A DNA stretch of 12,866 bases from positions 1-12,866 of the forward strand of contig CAZXWK010000051.1 of the NCBI GenBank assembly GCA_964644675.1. The letters are read 5' to 3'. How positions within the stretch are numbered: the stretch's first letter is position 1; each line of letters begins with the position of its first letter. The position numbers and the translations under genes were made by a program. The notes below the pieces were generated by a model that saw only the letters and a list, made by a program, of their open reading frames with translations, did no database searches and was not told the DNA's origin. This document shows, piece after piece, positions 1-7,635 of this stretch. This stretch comes from CAZXWK01 sp964644675 (GTDB taxonomy: Bacteria > Actinomycetota > Coriobacteriia > Anaerosomatales > JAAXUF01).

Positions 1-2
1 AC

Positions 3-98
3 CGCGTGCTGCTCCTGCTCGACATCGACAAAGCACTGAGCACCAAGGAATTGGACGCGGTCCAGCTCGCCACCGCCGAGGCGGCTGCGGACGCCTGA
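3..98 (+). CDS. cheW: CheW C-terminus (partial, 5' end outside window)
   Basis: Only the last 31 codons are present, ending in TGA at 96-98. The translation begins RVLLLLDIDKALS and continues into an Ala-rich tail. The LLLLDIDKALS stretch matches the conserved last strand and helix of CheW, where a 'ilLDidklL' pattern closes the domain. CheW is the cytoplasmic adaptor that links CheA kinase to chemoreceptors. The TGA overlaps the ATG of the next gene by one base, and that gene is cheR, which supports the call. The fragment is too short to exclude the CheW-like domain of a CheV or CheA protein, although a position just upstream of cheR and an ending shortly after the domain fit plain CheW best. 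Confidence 0.7.
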   Translation, partial: RVLLLLDIDKALSTKELDAVQLATAEAAADA

Positions 99-907
99 TG
101 GCACCCGTCATGGAACAGACCACCTTCGACAGGATCCGGGAGATCGTCTACGAGACGAGCGGCATCTCGCTCTCGGAGCGCAAGGAGGCGCTCGTCTCGG
201 CGAGGGTCGGCAAGCGCATGCGCGCGCTCGGCATCCGCGACTACGCGCACTACCTCGAGTATCTCGAGGAGAACGACGGTGAAGTGGTGGGGCTGCTCGA
301 CGCGGTCTCCACGAACGTGACCAGCTACTTCCGGGAGCCTCACCACTTCGACTACCTCGGCGACGTCGTGAACGAGTGGTACGAGTCGGGCCAGCGCCGC
401 TTCCGTTTCTGGAGCGCAGCGTGCTCGACCGGCGAAGAGCCCTACTCGCTCGCGATGGTGCTGAGGGAGGCGCTGCCCTACCCCGATGCCGACATCCGGA
501 TCCTCGCGACCGACATCTCGACCAAGGCGCTCGCGACGTGCCAGATGGCTCGCTACGACGAGCGACGGATGGAACCGGTGCCGGTCGACCTCCGCGAACG
601 GTGGTTCACCGCCCACGGCACCCGGAGCGAGCGCGTGTGGGAACCCAAGCAGACGCTGAAGGACATGGTCGTGTTCCGCCGGCTCAATCTCTCCACGCCG
701 CCGTTTCCCATGAAGGGCCCGCTCGACGCGGTGCTCTGCCGCAACGTGATGATCTACTTCGACGACGCCGTGCGCATCCGCCTTCTCGACGAGGCGCACC
801 GTCTGCTCAAGCCCGGCGGACTGCTCTTCGTGGGACACGCGGAGTCGCTCGCCGGCATGATCAGTGACTTCAAGTACGTGCGGCCCTCGATCTACCGCAA
901 GGCGTGA
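98..907 (+). CDS. cheR: Chemotaxis protein methyltransferase CheR
   Basis: CheR transfers methyl groups from S-adenosylmethionine to glutamates on chemoreceptors in the cytoplasm. The 269-residue length is normal for the family. An N-terminal helical domain (about residues 5-80, 'FDRIREIVYETSGISLSE') precedes the SAM-binding domain. That domain shows STGEEPYSLAM around G112-S117, the acidic strand ATDIS (D139), CRNVMIYF at 214-221, and GHAESL near the end, all CheR signatures. The chosen ATG overlaps the cheW stop (TGATG), implying translational coupling. An internal ATG at 110 is an alternative and would remove four residues. No strong Shine-Dalgarno sequence precedes either start. No TPR extension or C-terminal receptor-binding pentapeptide is present. 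Confidence 0.96.
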   Translation: MAPVMEQTTFDRIREIVYETSGISLSERKEALVSARVGKRMRALGIRDYAHYLEYLEENDGEVVGLLDAVSTNVTSYFREPHHFDYLGDVVNEWYESGQRRFRFWSAACSTGEEPYSLAMVLREALPYPDADIRILATDISTKALATCQMARYDERRMEPVPVDLRERWFTAHGTRSERVWEPKQTLKDMVVFRRLNLSTPPFPMKGPLDAVLCRNVMIYFDDAVRIRLLDEAHRLLKPGGLLFVGHAESLAGMISDFKYVRPSIYRKA

Positions 908-914
908 GCGGGGC

Positions 915-1391
915 GTGGAACGCGTCGTCGGCATATCGGAGTACGCGATCTCGGACGATCCGGACGAGACGCTCGTCACGTACTCCTTGGGCAGCTGTGT
1001 GGGCCTCGTACTCCACGATCCCGTGGCCGGAGTCGGCGGGATGCTGCACTCGATGATGCCGTCGTCACGCACCAACCCCGAGAAGGCCGCGTCCACCCCG
1101 GCCATGTACACCGACACGGGCGCCCAGATGCTCGTACAGGCCCTCTTCGACCGGGGCGCCACGCGCGCGAACCTGTGCGCCAAAGTGGTCGGCGCCGCCT
1201 CGCAGGTGGACCAGAACGGCCTCTTCCGGATCGGGGAGCGCAACCACGCGGTCGTCCGCAAGGTGCTTTGGAAGAACGAGATCCTCATCGCCGCCGAGGA
1301 CGTGGGCGGCGCGGCGTCACGCACCGTGTACCTGGAGGTCGGCACCGGCCGAACCATCGTCAAGTCGGAAGGCACCGTTCGCGAGCTGTAG
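915..1391 (+). CDS. cheD: Chemoreceptor glutamine deamidase CheD
   Basis: CheD hydrolyses specific receptor glutamines to glutamate and, in Bacillus and Thermotoga type systems, also stimulates the phosphatase CheC. The 158-residue protein carries the family hallmarks: LVTYSLGSCVG with T22 and C28, GGMLHSMMP with H45, TPAMYTD, an 'AKVVGAAS' strand, an 'IGERNH' motif and 'EDVGG..SRTVYLEVGTG'. T22, C28 and H45 align with the known catalytic Thr21, Cys27 and His44 of Thermotoga maritima CheD at a constant offset of one, so the enzyme looks intact. I chose GTG at 915, 7 bp after cheR, because it places the first strand where the family begins. The frame stays open upstream inside cheR, but those codons do not look like CheD. 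The ribosome site is weak, which is common in tightly coupled genes. Confidence 0.93.
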   Translation: MERVVGISEYAISDDPDETLVTYSLGSCVGLVLHDPVAGVGGMLHSMMPSSRTNPEKAASTPAMYTDTGAQMLVQALFDRGATRANLCAKVVGAASQVDQNGLFRIGERNHAVVRKVLWKNEILIAAEDVGGAASRTVYLEVGTGRTIVKSEGTVREL

Positions 1392-1416
1392 CGGCGGTCG
1401 AGCAAGGAGAGTACGC

Positions 1417-2271
1417 ATGGCCTACAACATCCTGGTCGTCGATGACTCCGACGTCATCCGGGCGATGATCGCCCGAACGCTTCGCTTGGGCGGCATACAC
1501 GTCGCCAACCTCTACGAAGCCGCGAACGGGCGCGAAGCCTTGGCGATCCTGCAGGACAACTGGGTCGACCTGGTCCTGGCCGACATCAACATGCCGGTCA
1601 TGAACGGGGCCGACATGATCGAGCGGATGCGCGAGCAGCCCACGATGGCCGACATTCCCGTCATCGTCGTCTCGAGCGAGGGCGCAAGCAGCCGAGTCGA
1701 GGCACTCACCGACACCGGCGTCTGCGCCTGGATACGCAAGCCCTTCACGCCCGAGGAGATCCGCGACGTGATCGCCGACCTCACCGAGACCTGGCCTGGA
1801 GACGTCGAGCAGCGGGAGCACGTGGACGCCGTGCTCGGCCCGGTGCTCGAGACGTTCGCCTACGTCTTCCCTGAAGCCGTCGAGCCGACCGACCTGCCGC
1901 ATGCCGGCGAGGACCTGGTGTGCGCGACGATCACCTTCAGCGGCGCGGTGAACGGGACGATGTCGCTCGCGGCCCCCTCGGAGCTGTGCGCGGAGCTGGC
2001 GGCCAACATCATGGGTACCGAGCCGGACGATCCGGACGCGCGCCTGCGCGGCGCCGACACGCTCGGCGAGATAGCCAACATCGCCGCCGGCCACGTCGCC
2101 ACGCGAATCGAGCCCCACACGCACACGGACCTGCATCCGCCCGTGGTGTCCCGGCTCGAGACCGACGAGTGGGCCCGGCTGCGTGACGGCGATGGAGCCT
2201 GCTGCTACCTGGTTGAGGACCGCCCCGTGCTCGTGACGCTCTCTCTCAGAGCGCTCAAGGCCGCCTGCTAG
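1417..2271 (+). CDS. CheY-like receiver fused to CheX-type CheY-P phosphatase domain
   Basis: The 284-residue protein has two domains. Residues 1-124 are a receiver: acidic pair D9/D10, phospho-acceptor D56 in LADINMPVMNG, S86 in the switch Thr/Ser position and K108 in IRKPF. Residues about 135-284 resemble CheX, a small CheY-phosphate phosphatase. The catalytic-type ExxN motif is seen as E218-I-A-N221 inside DTLGEIANIAAG, followed by the expected C-terminal strands. There is no DNA-binding or output enzyme domain. In gene order it takes the slot where a stand-alone cheY is often found. A good ribosome site (AAGGAGA) lies about seven bases before the ATG. It may be a CheY with a built-in phosphatase, a phosphate sink, or a regulated phosphatase; the sequence cannot separate these. 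The receiver call is near certain, and the CheX call rests on the ExxN motif and the overall pattern. Confidence 0.9.
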   Translation: MAYNILVVDDSDVIRAMIARTLRLGGIHVANLYEAANGREALAILQDNWVDLVLADINMPVMNGADMIERMREQPTMADIPVIVVSSEGASSRVEALTDTGVCAWIRKPFTPEEIRDVIADLTETWPGDVEQREHVDAVLGPVLETFAYVFPEAVEPTDLPHAGEDLVCATITFSGAVNGTMSLAAPSELCAELAANIMGTEPDDPDARLRGADTLGEIANIAAGHVATRIEPHTHTDLHPPVVSRLETDEWARLRDGDGACCYLVEDRPVLVTLSLRALKAAC

Positions 2272-2276
2272 CCGAG

Positions 2277-3335
2277 ATGACCAACCCGTCTCAAAGCCGA
2301 TCGAAGCGTGCGGTGCGCGTCCTGGTCGTGGACGACTCGGCGCTCGTTCGCCAGATCCTGTCGCGCGAGCTCGACGCCTCCGACGGGATCCGCGTGGTCG
2401 GCGCGGCAGCAGACCCGTACTCCGCGCGCGACCTCATCGTCGAGCTCGCGCCGGACGTCCTCACGCTCGATCTGGAGATGCCGCGCATGGACGGTCTCAC
2501 GTTCTTGCGCAAGCTGATGCACTACCGCCCCATGCCGGTCATCGTGGTCTCCTCGCTGACCCCGGCAGGCAGCGAACTCGCGTTGCAGGCGCTCGACGCC
2601 GGCGCCGTCGACGTGATGGGCAAGCCGGGGCCCGCCTACAGCGTCGGCGACATGAGCGCGCAACTCGCCGAACGCGTCCGCGCCGCCGCCACCGCCCGCG
2701 TGGGGTCGAAGCTCGCGCCTGTCGCGCTCCCCGCACGGCGCCCGGCACTGACCACGACCACCGACAAGGTCGTCGCACTGGGAGCCTCGATCGGCGGGAC
2801 CGTCGCGTTGCAGCAGGTCCTCTCGGCGATGCCGTCGAACGCACCCGGCATCGTGGTCGCGCAGCACATGCCGGAACACTTCACGGCGGCGTTCGCCCGC
2901 CGTCTGCAGGACGGCTGCGCGATCGACGTGTGCGAGGCGCGCAACGGCGACCGGGTCATGAACGGACGCGCGCTCATCGCACCAGGCAACCACCACCTGG
3001 TGCTGCGTCGCGACGGAGCGACCTACCACGTGGAAGTGCGCTCGGGTCCCGTGGTCTCGGGGCACCGCCCCTCCATCGACGTCCTCATGAAGTCGGTCGC
3101 GCGCTACGCGGGCAAGAATGCGGTGGGCGTGCTCATGACGGGAATGGGGCACGATGGCGCAGCGGGCCTGAAGGCGCTTCGCGACGCGGGAGGCAGTACG
3201 ATCGCGCAGGACGAGTCGACGAGCGTGGTGTTCGGCATGGCGCGCGAGGCGATCCGCCTCGGAGCGGTCGAGACCGTACTGCCGCTCGATCAGATTGCCG
3301 CGCGTATTCTCGAGCTGGTAGAGAATACGGACTGA
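2277..3335 (+). CDS. cheB: Protein-glutamate methylesterase/glutamine deamidase CheB
   Basis: CheB removes methyl groups from receptor glutamates, opposing CheR, and is switched on by CheA phosphorylation. The 352-residue length is typical. The N-terminal receiver has VVDDS (D19/D20) and phospho-acceptor D65 in LTLDLEMPRMDG. After a linker of about 25 residues, the esterase domain shows S171 in LGASIGGT, H197 in AQHMPEHF and D293 in TGMGHDGAAG, which form the serine-histidine-aspartate triad. The usual GASTGG signature reads GASIGG, a mild substitution next to the nucleophile. The ATG lies 5 bp after the previous stop, with only a weak ribosome site, so coupling is likely. The last codons contain a striking inverted repeat, annotated separately. 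Confidence 0.97.
   Translation: MTNPSQSRSKRAVRVLVVDDSALVRQILSRELDASDGIRVVGAAADPYSARDLIVELAPDVLTLDLEMPRMDGLTFLRKLMHYRPMPVIVVSSLTPAGSELALQALDAGAVDVMGKPGPAYSVGDMSAQLAERVRAAATARVGSKLAPVALPARRPALTTTTDKVVALGASIGGTVALQQVLSAMPSNAPGIVVAQHMPEHFTAAFARRLQDGCAIDVCEARNGDRVMNGRALIAPGNHHLVLRRDGATYHVEVRSGPVVSGHRPSIDVLMKSVARYAGKNAVGVLMTGMGHDGAAGLKALRDAGGSTIAQDESTSVVFGMAREAIRLGAVETVLPLDQIAARILELVENTD
3303..3329. repeat. Perfect 9-bp inverted repeat in the end of cheB
   Basis: CGTATTCTC at 3303-3311 is the exact reverse complement of GAGAATACG at 3321-3329, with a 9-base loop. It lies in the last codons of cheB, four bases before the stop codon, and uses ATT, GTA and AAT codons that are rare in this GC-rich sequence. 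In RNA it would form a hairpin; in DNA it could be a dyad for a regulator. No U-tract follows, so a classical intrinsic terminator is unlikely. Confidence 0.6.
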
Positions 3336-3382
3336 ACCCGACTTCGACTCGGGGTGCACGATCGGCTGGCAGGGAGGCGACG

Positions 3383-5515
3383 GTGGCTCGGCAGACCGGC
3401 GGGATCGCGAACGACGTGCGGCGGGCCGGATTCGCCGGAGCGCTGCTGGTCGCCACGTTCCTCGCCTGCTATCTCTCCCCGCTGCCGACGGAAGCTCGGG
3501 TACGACTCGGGGCGCTGATCTTCCTCTTGCCGGTCGTCGCAGCGGGGGTGTCCTCGGACCGGGCCCGCCGGCGCTCGCACGGCGCCGAGGGGCCGATGTG
3601 GCTCCTGATGGAGCTGTCGGCATCCGCGTTCCTGGCAGGCTGGATCTACCGCGGCTACGTGGTGTTCACGACGGGCGACTATCCGCCGACCGGGTCGTTC
3701 GAGGACATCGCCATCCTCGCGGGCTACGCGCTGCTGCTTCCCTCGGCGATCCTGATCTCGGGCGGCGCCCGACTCTCACGGATCCAGTGGTTGCGGGCCA
3801 TTCTGGACATGGCGGCCGCATTCCTCATCGCGGGCGCGCTCGCCTACTGGCTGTTCTTCCTCCCGCTCGTCTCGCAAGAACCCTCGGCCCCCCTCTTTGC
3901 CGAGGTGGCGCTGGCGGCCTACCCCATCCTGAGCCTGGGGCTGGTCGCCTTCGTCGCCGGCTTCGGCCGTGCGACGCGCACCCCCTGGGGACGGCTGATG
4001 CTCGCGGGATACCTCGCGGGGATGATCGCGACCACCGCGATCATCGTCGCGCTGGGCAGCGAGGGCGGCTACCATGCCGGGTCCCTCACGACCGGGCTCG
4101 CCGACGCCCTCGTCATGGCGACCTTCCTGCTGTTCGCACTCGCGGGCGTCGCGCGCGTCTCTCCCGCATACGCATCGGCCCCCACGCCGCCGCCCCTCGG
4201 CGAGACGCCAGCCTGGACCGGCGTCGTGGTCTCGTTGCTCGCGCTCGCCACGGTGCCCGCACTCATCTGGCTCGCCATCAGCGCGCCCACGCCTCAGGCG
4301 GCGATGGGCTTCGCGATCGCGGCCACCGCACTCGCCGCGGTGCTCGTCGCGCGCAACGTCACGGTGATCGTGGAGAACGCGCGCTTGGTTGAAGGCTCCC
4401 ACGCCGCCGAAAGGTACCAGGCCGTCATCGAGAGCTCTCCCGTCGCGATACTGGTGCTGGATCTTGCCGGGCGCATCCTGTTCGCGAACGCCGCCGCCGT
4501 CCGGGTCCTCGAAGCGCCGTCCGCGCACGACCTCATCGGCATGGAGCGGGCCCGCTTCGCCGACCCGGACGAGATCGCCTCCGAGACGGGCGTCGACACC
4601 GGCAGCGCGGCGCGTGACGCCGCTGGCCGCATGCCCTTCTCGCTGCTGACGCCGACCCCGGCCGGCCAGACCGTCACCGCTTCGATCCTGACGCTCACGG
4701 GACGGCGTCTCTGGGTCGAGCGCACGCTGCGGGAGATCTCGTACGAGGGATCGCCCGCCGTCCTGTCCCAGCTGATCGACATCACCGACCGCGTTGAGGC
4801 CGAGCGGCGCAGCGCGGAGTATCAGTCGCGACTCGGGGCCCTGGCGGCCGACCTGCTCGCACACGAGGAAGCCGAGCAGCGCCGGTTCGCCGAGGCGCTG
4901 CACGACGACATCGGACAGCCGCTCGCGCTCGCACGCATGCACCTGTCGTCCGAGATCAACAAGACCGGCGGCGGGACGCACGCACAGGAGTCGCTGCGCT
5001 TCCTCGACATGGCAATCGCCCGGACCAGAAGCCTCACGGCCCAGATCTCTCCCCCCTTCCTCGACGACCTGGGCCTGCGCCAGGCCCTCGAATGGCTCGC
5101 CGAGCAGTTCGAGACCCAGTACGGACTGTCGGTCAGGGTGCTCGGCGATCTGGACGACTCACGCCTCGACGAGCAGGCGCGCTCGGCGCTGTTCCGAACC
5201 GCACGCGAGCTGCTCCACAACGTCGTCAAGCACGCCGCCGTCGACCAGGCGACCCTCGAGATGTCGCAGGACGAGGAGTTCGTGCAGATCAGCGTGGTGG
5301 ACGAAGGTCGCGGACTGCCCGACGAGCCTCCGGACGCGGCAGGCCAGAAGGGGTTCGGGCTGCTCAGCATTCGCGAGCGGCTCCCGCGCCTGGGGGGTGG
5401 GTTCGAGATCGAGCCGTGTCCCGGCGGCGGCGTGCGTGCGAGCGCGTGGCTCCCGGTCGACAGCGCCGCGGGCACCTCGTCCACCCCGACGGCGGTCCCC
5501 CAGAGGACGGACTAG
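3383..5515 (+). CDS. Ten-helix membrane PAS sensor histidine kinase (HisKA_3, NarX/DegS type)
   Basis: This 710-residue sensor kinase has a membrane domain of about ten hydrophobic segments (residues about 17-330) that I do not recognise as a named sensor family. A PAS/PAC domain follows (343-470: ERYQAVIESSPVAILVLD through IDITDRVEAERR), then a helical linker. The HisKA_3 box is EQRRFAEALHDDIGQPLALA with H507 as the probable phosphorylation site. The ATPase domain has N613 in ELLHNVVKHA, DEGRGL, and the G-box GFGLLSIRERL at 657-667. I placed the start at GTG 3383 because GGGAGG lies five bases upstream and hydrophobic sequence begins soon after; the open frame upstream only overlaps cheB. 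It follows cheB by 47 bp and is probably in the che operon. HisKA_3 kinases normally pair with NarL/LuxR-type regulators, and none is present here. Its stop overlaps that of the convergent kinase gene. Confidence 0.92.
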   Translation: MARQTGGIANDVRRAGFAGALLVATFLACYLSPLPTEARVRLGALIFLLPVVAAGVSSDRARRRSHGAEGPMWLLMELSASAFLAGWIYRGYVVFTTGDYPPTGSFEDIAILAGYALLLPSAILISGGARLSRIQWLRAILDMAAAFLIAGALAYWLFFLPLVSQEPSAPLFAEVALAAYPILSLGLVAFVAGFGRATRTPWGRLMLAGYLAGMIATTAIIVALGSEGGYHAGSLTTGLADALVMATFLLFALAGVARVSPAYASAPTPPPLGETPAWTGVVVSLLALATVPALIWLAISAPTPQAAMGFAIAATALAAVLVARNVTVIVENARLVEGSHAAERYQAVIESSPVAILVLDLAGRILFANAAAVRVLEAPSAHDLIGMERARFADPDEIASETGVDTGSAARDAAGRMPFSLLTPTPAGQTVTASILTLTGRRLWVERTLREISYEGSPAVLSQLIDITDRVEAERRSAEYQSRLGALAADLLAHEEAEQRRFAEALHDDIGQPLALARMHLSSEINKTGGGTHAQESLRFLDMAIARTRSLTAQISPPFLDDLGLRQALEWLAEQFETQYGLSVRVLGDLDDSRLDEQARSALFRTARELLHNVVKHAAVDQATLEMSQDEEFVQISVVDEGRGLPDEPPDAAGQKGFGLLSIRERLPRLGGGFEIEPCPGGGVRASAWLPVDSAAGTSSTPTAVPQRTD

Positions 5516-6924
5516 GCGAGCGGGAGCAGCACCCGGAACTCGCTGCCGGCCGCCGAGCTCTCGAACGACACCGAGCCGCCGACGCGCTCGACCGCGGCGC
5601 GCACGATCGGCAGGCCGAGACCGCTCCCCGGGTAGGCCGCGACGTTGCGCGCTCGGTGGAAGCGATCGAAGACACTCTCGCGCTCGGCTTCCGGGATGCC
5701 GACGCCGGTGTCGGCGACGGACAGCAGCGCGAAGGCTCCCTCCGCCCGTACCTCGAGCGTGACGGTGCCGCCCTCCGGCGTGAACTTGATCGCGTTGTCG
5801 AGAAGGTTGCCCAGCACGGTCTGCAACTCAGCGCGCGAGGCGGCGACCACGAGCGGTCCCTCCGCGACGTCGAGCCGCAGGTCGATGCCGGCCTGCTCGG
5901 CACGTGAAGCGACGCTGTCGGCGATCTCGCGGGCGAGCGTCGTGACGTCGACGAGCGTGGCCTCGCCGGGCTCCTCCCCCGCCTCGATGCGCGAGAGCCG
6001 CAGCAGGTTGCCCGAGAGCGCCTCGAGCCGACGGGCCTGCGCGAGCGCGCGGACCACGAGCCGGCGCTCGTCGTCGCTGGTGGCGGCCTGCTCGGCGAGT
6101 TCGAGGTCGGCCTGCAGCGCCGTCAGCGGCGTGCCGATCTCGTGCGCGGCGTCCGCGACGAAACGGCGCAGCGCGGTGACGGTCGTCTCCATGCGCCCGG
6201 CCATCGCGTTGAACGACTCGGCGAGCTTGCCCACCTCGTCGGAGCGCTCGATGTCGGCGCGCGCACTCAGGTCGCCCTCGGCCATGCGGTCGCTCGCCTG
6301 GGTGAGCTCGACGATGGGCTCGGACAGCCGCCGGGCGACCAGGTAGCCGACGAGCGCCGCGAGCGCGACGGCGAGCGCCGCCGCGAGCATCCACGCCTGC
6401 GCGACGCTCACGAGCGCGTCGGTGCCCGATGCGGGTGCTTCGGAGACGACGACGTAGGCGCCCGACGGGCCGGCCAACGCGAGCCGCAGCGAGCGCGACG
6501 AACGCGCCGAGGTCGTGCTGGCACCGCCGAAGATCCCCTCGCCAAGAGGAGCCGGAAGCCGCTCGCGGTCGTGCCCGTCCCGCTCGTGCGGGTCGCGCTG
6601 CAGCACGAGCTTGCCGGGATCGAGGTCACGCGGGGAGCCCGAGTCGGCGACGGCCGCCCCCTCCCCCGTCACGATCTTGACGCGGGTCTGCGTCGCGAGC
6701 GCCGCGAGCTGCGCCCACTCCTGGAGGCCGGCGGCACCCGACGACAGCTGCGGCGGGTCCGCGGCGATGCGCTGCGCGGCCGCCCGCAGGTACGCGTCCT
6801 CGGCGCGGCTGTAGTAGCTGCCCAGCACGCCGAGCAGGATCCCGCCGAGAATGACGGCCGTCAGGAGGGCCATACCCGCATAGGTCGCCGCGAGCCGGAA
6901 CCTGAGTGAGCGCGTGGGCTGCAT
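5512..6924 (-). CDS. HAMP sensor histidine kinase, OmpR-partner class
   Basis: This 470-residue kinase has the standard two-helix layout. TM1 (about 11-35) is followed by an extracytoplasmic sensor region of roughly 137 residues without a domain I recognise. TM2 (about 176-196) leads into a HAMP linker (197-246). The HisKA box FVADAAHEIGTPLTAL carries H261, and the ATPase domain shows N377 in NLLDNAIKF, DTGVGIP, FDRFHR and GSGLGLPIV. The H-box reads HEIGTPL rather than the common HELRTPL, a tolerated variant. The start is 9 bp after the response-regulator stop, with AGGCGG as ribosome site, so the two are certainly co-transcribed and are very probably a cognate pair. It ends on a CTAG shared with the convergent chemotaxis-operon kinase, with no room for a terminator between them. 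Confidence 0.95.
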   Translation of the reverse strand: MQPTRSLRFRLAATYAGMALLTAVILGGILLGVLGSYYSRAEDAYLRAAAQRIAADPPQLSSGAAGLQEWAQLAALATQTRVKIVTGEGAAVADSGSPRDLDPGKLVLQRDPHERDGHDRERLPAPLGEGIFGGASTTSARSSRSLRLALAGPSGAYVVVSEAPASGTDALVSVAQAWMLAAALAVALAALVGYLVARRLSEPIVELTQASDRMAEGDLSARADIERSDEVGKLAESFNAMAGRMETTVTALRRFVADAAHEIGTPLTALQADLELAEQAATSDDERRLVVRALAQARRLEALSGNLLRLSRIEAGEEPGEATLVDVTTLAREIADSVASRAEQAGIDLRLDVAEGPLVVAASRAELQTVLGNLLDNAIKFTPEGGTVTLEVRAEGAFALLSVADTGVGIPEAERESVFDRFHRARNVAAYPGSGLGLPIVRAAVERVGGSVSFESSAAGSEFRVLLPLA

Positions 6925-6933
6925 CGAGGCCGC

Positions 6934-7635
6934 CTACGTCGCCAACCGGTAGCCGATGCCCGGCACCGTCAGCACGATGCGCGGGTTGCTCGGCTCGGCT
7001 TCGATCTTCTCGCGAAGGCGTCGGACGTGGACCGAGACGGTCTTGTCGTCGTAGAACTCGCCGTCGGCGCCCCACACGTTCTCGATGAGCTGCGCGCGGG
7101 AGAAGGCCTGGCCGGGATGTTGCGCGAGGAACACGAGCAACCGGAACTCGGTCGGCGTGAGGTTGATGTCGCGCCCGCCGCGGCTCACGGTGCCGCGCCG
7201 GCGGTCGACGGTCAGGTCGTCGGCGTAGAGGACGTCCGACTCCGCCGAGGACAGCTCGCCGTACGCGCGGCGCAGCAGCGCACGGATGCGCGCGATGAGC
7301 TCGCGCAGGCGGTAGGGCTTGGTGAGGTAGTCGTCGGCGCCCATCTCGAGTCCGAGAACCTTGTCGACCTCGTCGGACTGCACGGTGAGCATGAGGATCG
7401 GCTGTCGCAGCCCGAGCTGGCGGATCTGCCGGCAGAAGTCGAAGCCGGAGCCGTCGGGCAGGCGCACGTCGAGCACGACCAGGTGCGGCGACGCGTCGCG
7501 CGCGTAGGCCACTCCGGCCGCTCCGGTCGACTCCCAGTGCACGTCGAAACCCTCGCCGCCGATGCCCTCGACGAGGGCCTCGGCGACCGCGGGGTCGTCT
7601 TCGATCACGAGGATGTTCTGGCTGCGCTCGCCCAT
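6934..7635 (-). CDS. OmpR/PhoB-family DNA-binding response regulator
   Basis: The 233-residue protein combines a receiver with a winged-helix output domain, the standard OmpR length. The receiver shows D13/D14, phospho-acceptor D56 in LVVLDVRLPDG, T84 and K106 in YLTKPY. The C-terminal domain (about 135-233) shows NLTPTEFRLLVFL, the recognition-helix region DDKTVSVHVRRLREKIE and the closing wing VPGIGYRLA. It would be phosphorylated by the kinase encoded 9 bp downstream and would bind direct repeats in DNA. Possible targets include the repeat-bearing divergent region at 8222-8470. No Shine-Dalgarno sequence precedes the ATG, but a -10-like hexamer ends five bases upstream, which suggests a leaderless mRNA. 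Confidence 0.96.
   Translation of the reverse strand: MGERSQNILVIEDDPAVAEALVEGIGGEGFDVHWESTGAAGVAYARDASPHLVVLDVRLPDGSGFDFCRQIRQLGLRQPILMLTVQSDEVDKVLGLEMGADDYLTKPYRLRELIARIRALLRRAYGELSSAESDVLYADDLTVDRRRGTVSRGGRDINLTPTEFRLLVFLAQHPGQAFSRAQLIENVWGADGEFYDDKTVSVHVRRLREKIEAEPSNPRIVLTVPGIGYRLAT

Noticed and set aside
131..142. Residues DGENDGDGDGYG of the protein encoded at 7697-8221 read as an EF-hand (coordinates here are residue numbers)
   Set aside because: Only the Asp-Gly start of a loop is present; the downstream acidic ligand and flanking helices are missing, so it is reported only as a resemblance.
1807..2271. Reading the C-terminal half of the receiver fusion as CheC
   Set aside because: CheC has two ExxN motifs in a pseudo-symmetric fold; only one (E218/N221) is seen here, which fits CheX better.
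2268..3623. A 451-codon minus-strand open frame across cheB
   Set aside because: It is Arg/His-rich low-quality translation and is fully explained as a shadow of cheB, whose catalytic triad is intact on the + strand.
3776..4981. A 401-codon minus-strand open frame antisense to the PAS kinase
   Set aside because: The composition is Arg/Gly/Asp/Glu-rich with no family motif, while the + strand encodes ten membrane segments, a PAS domain and a kinase H-box in the same stretch.
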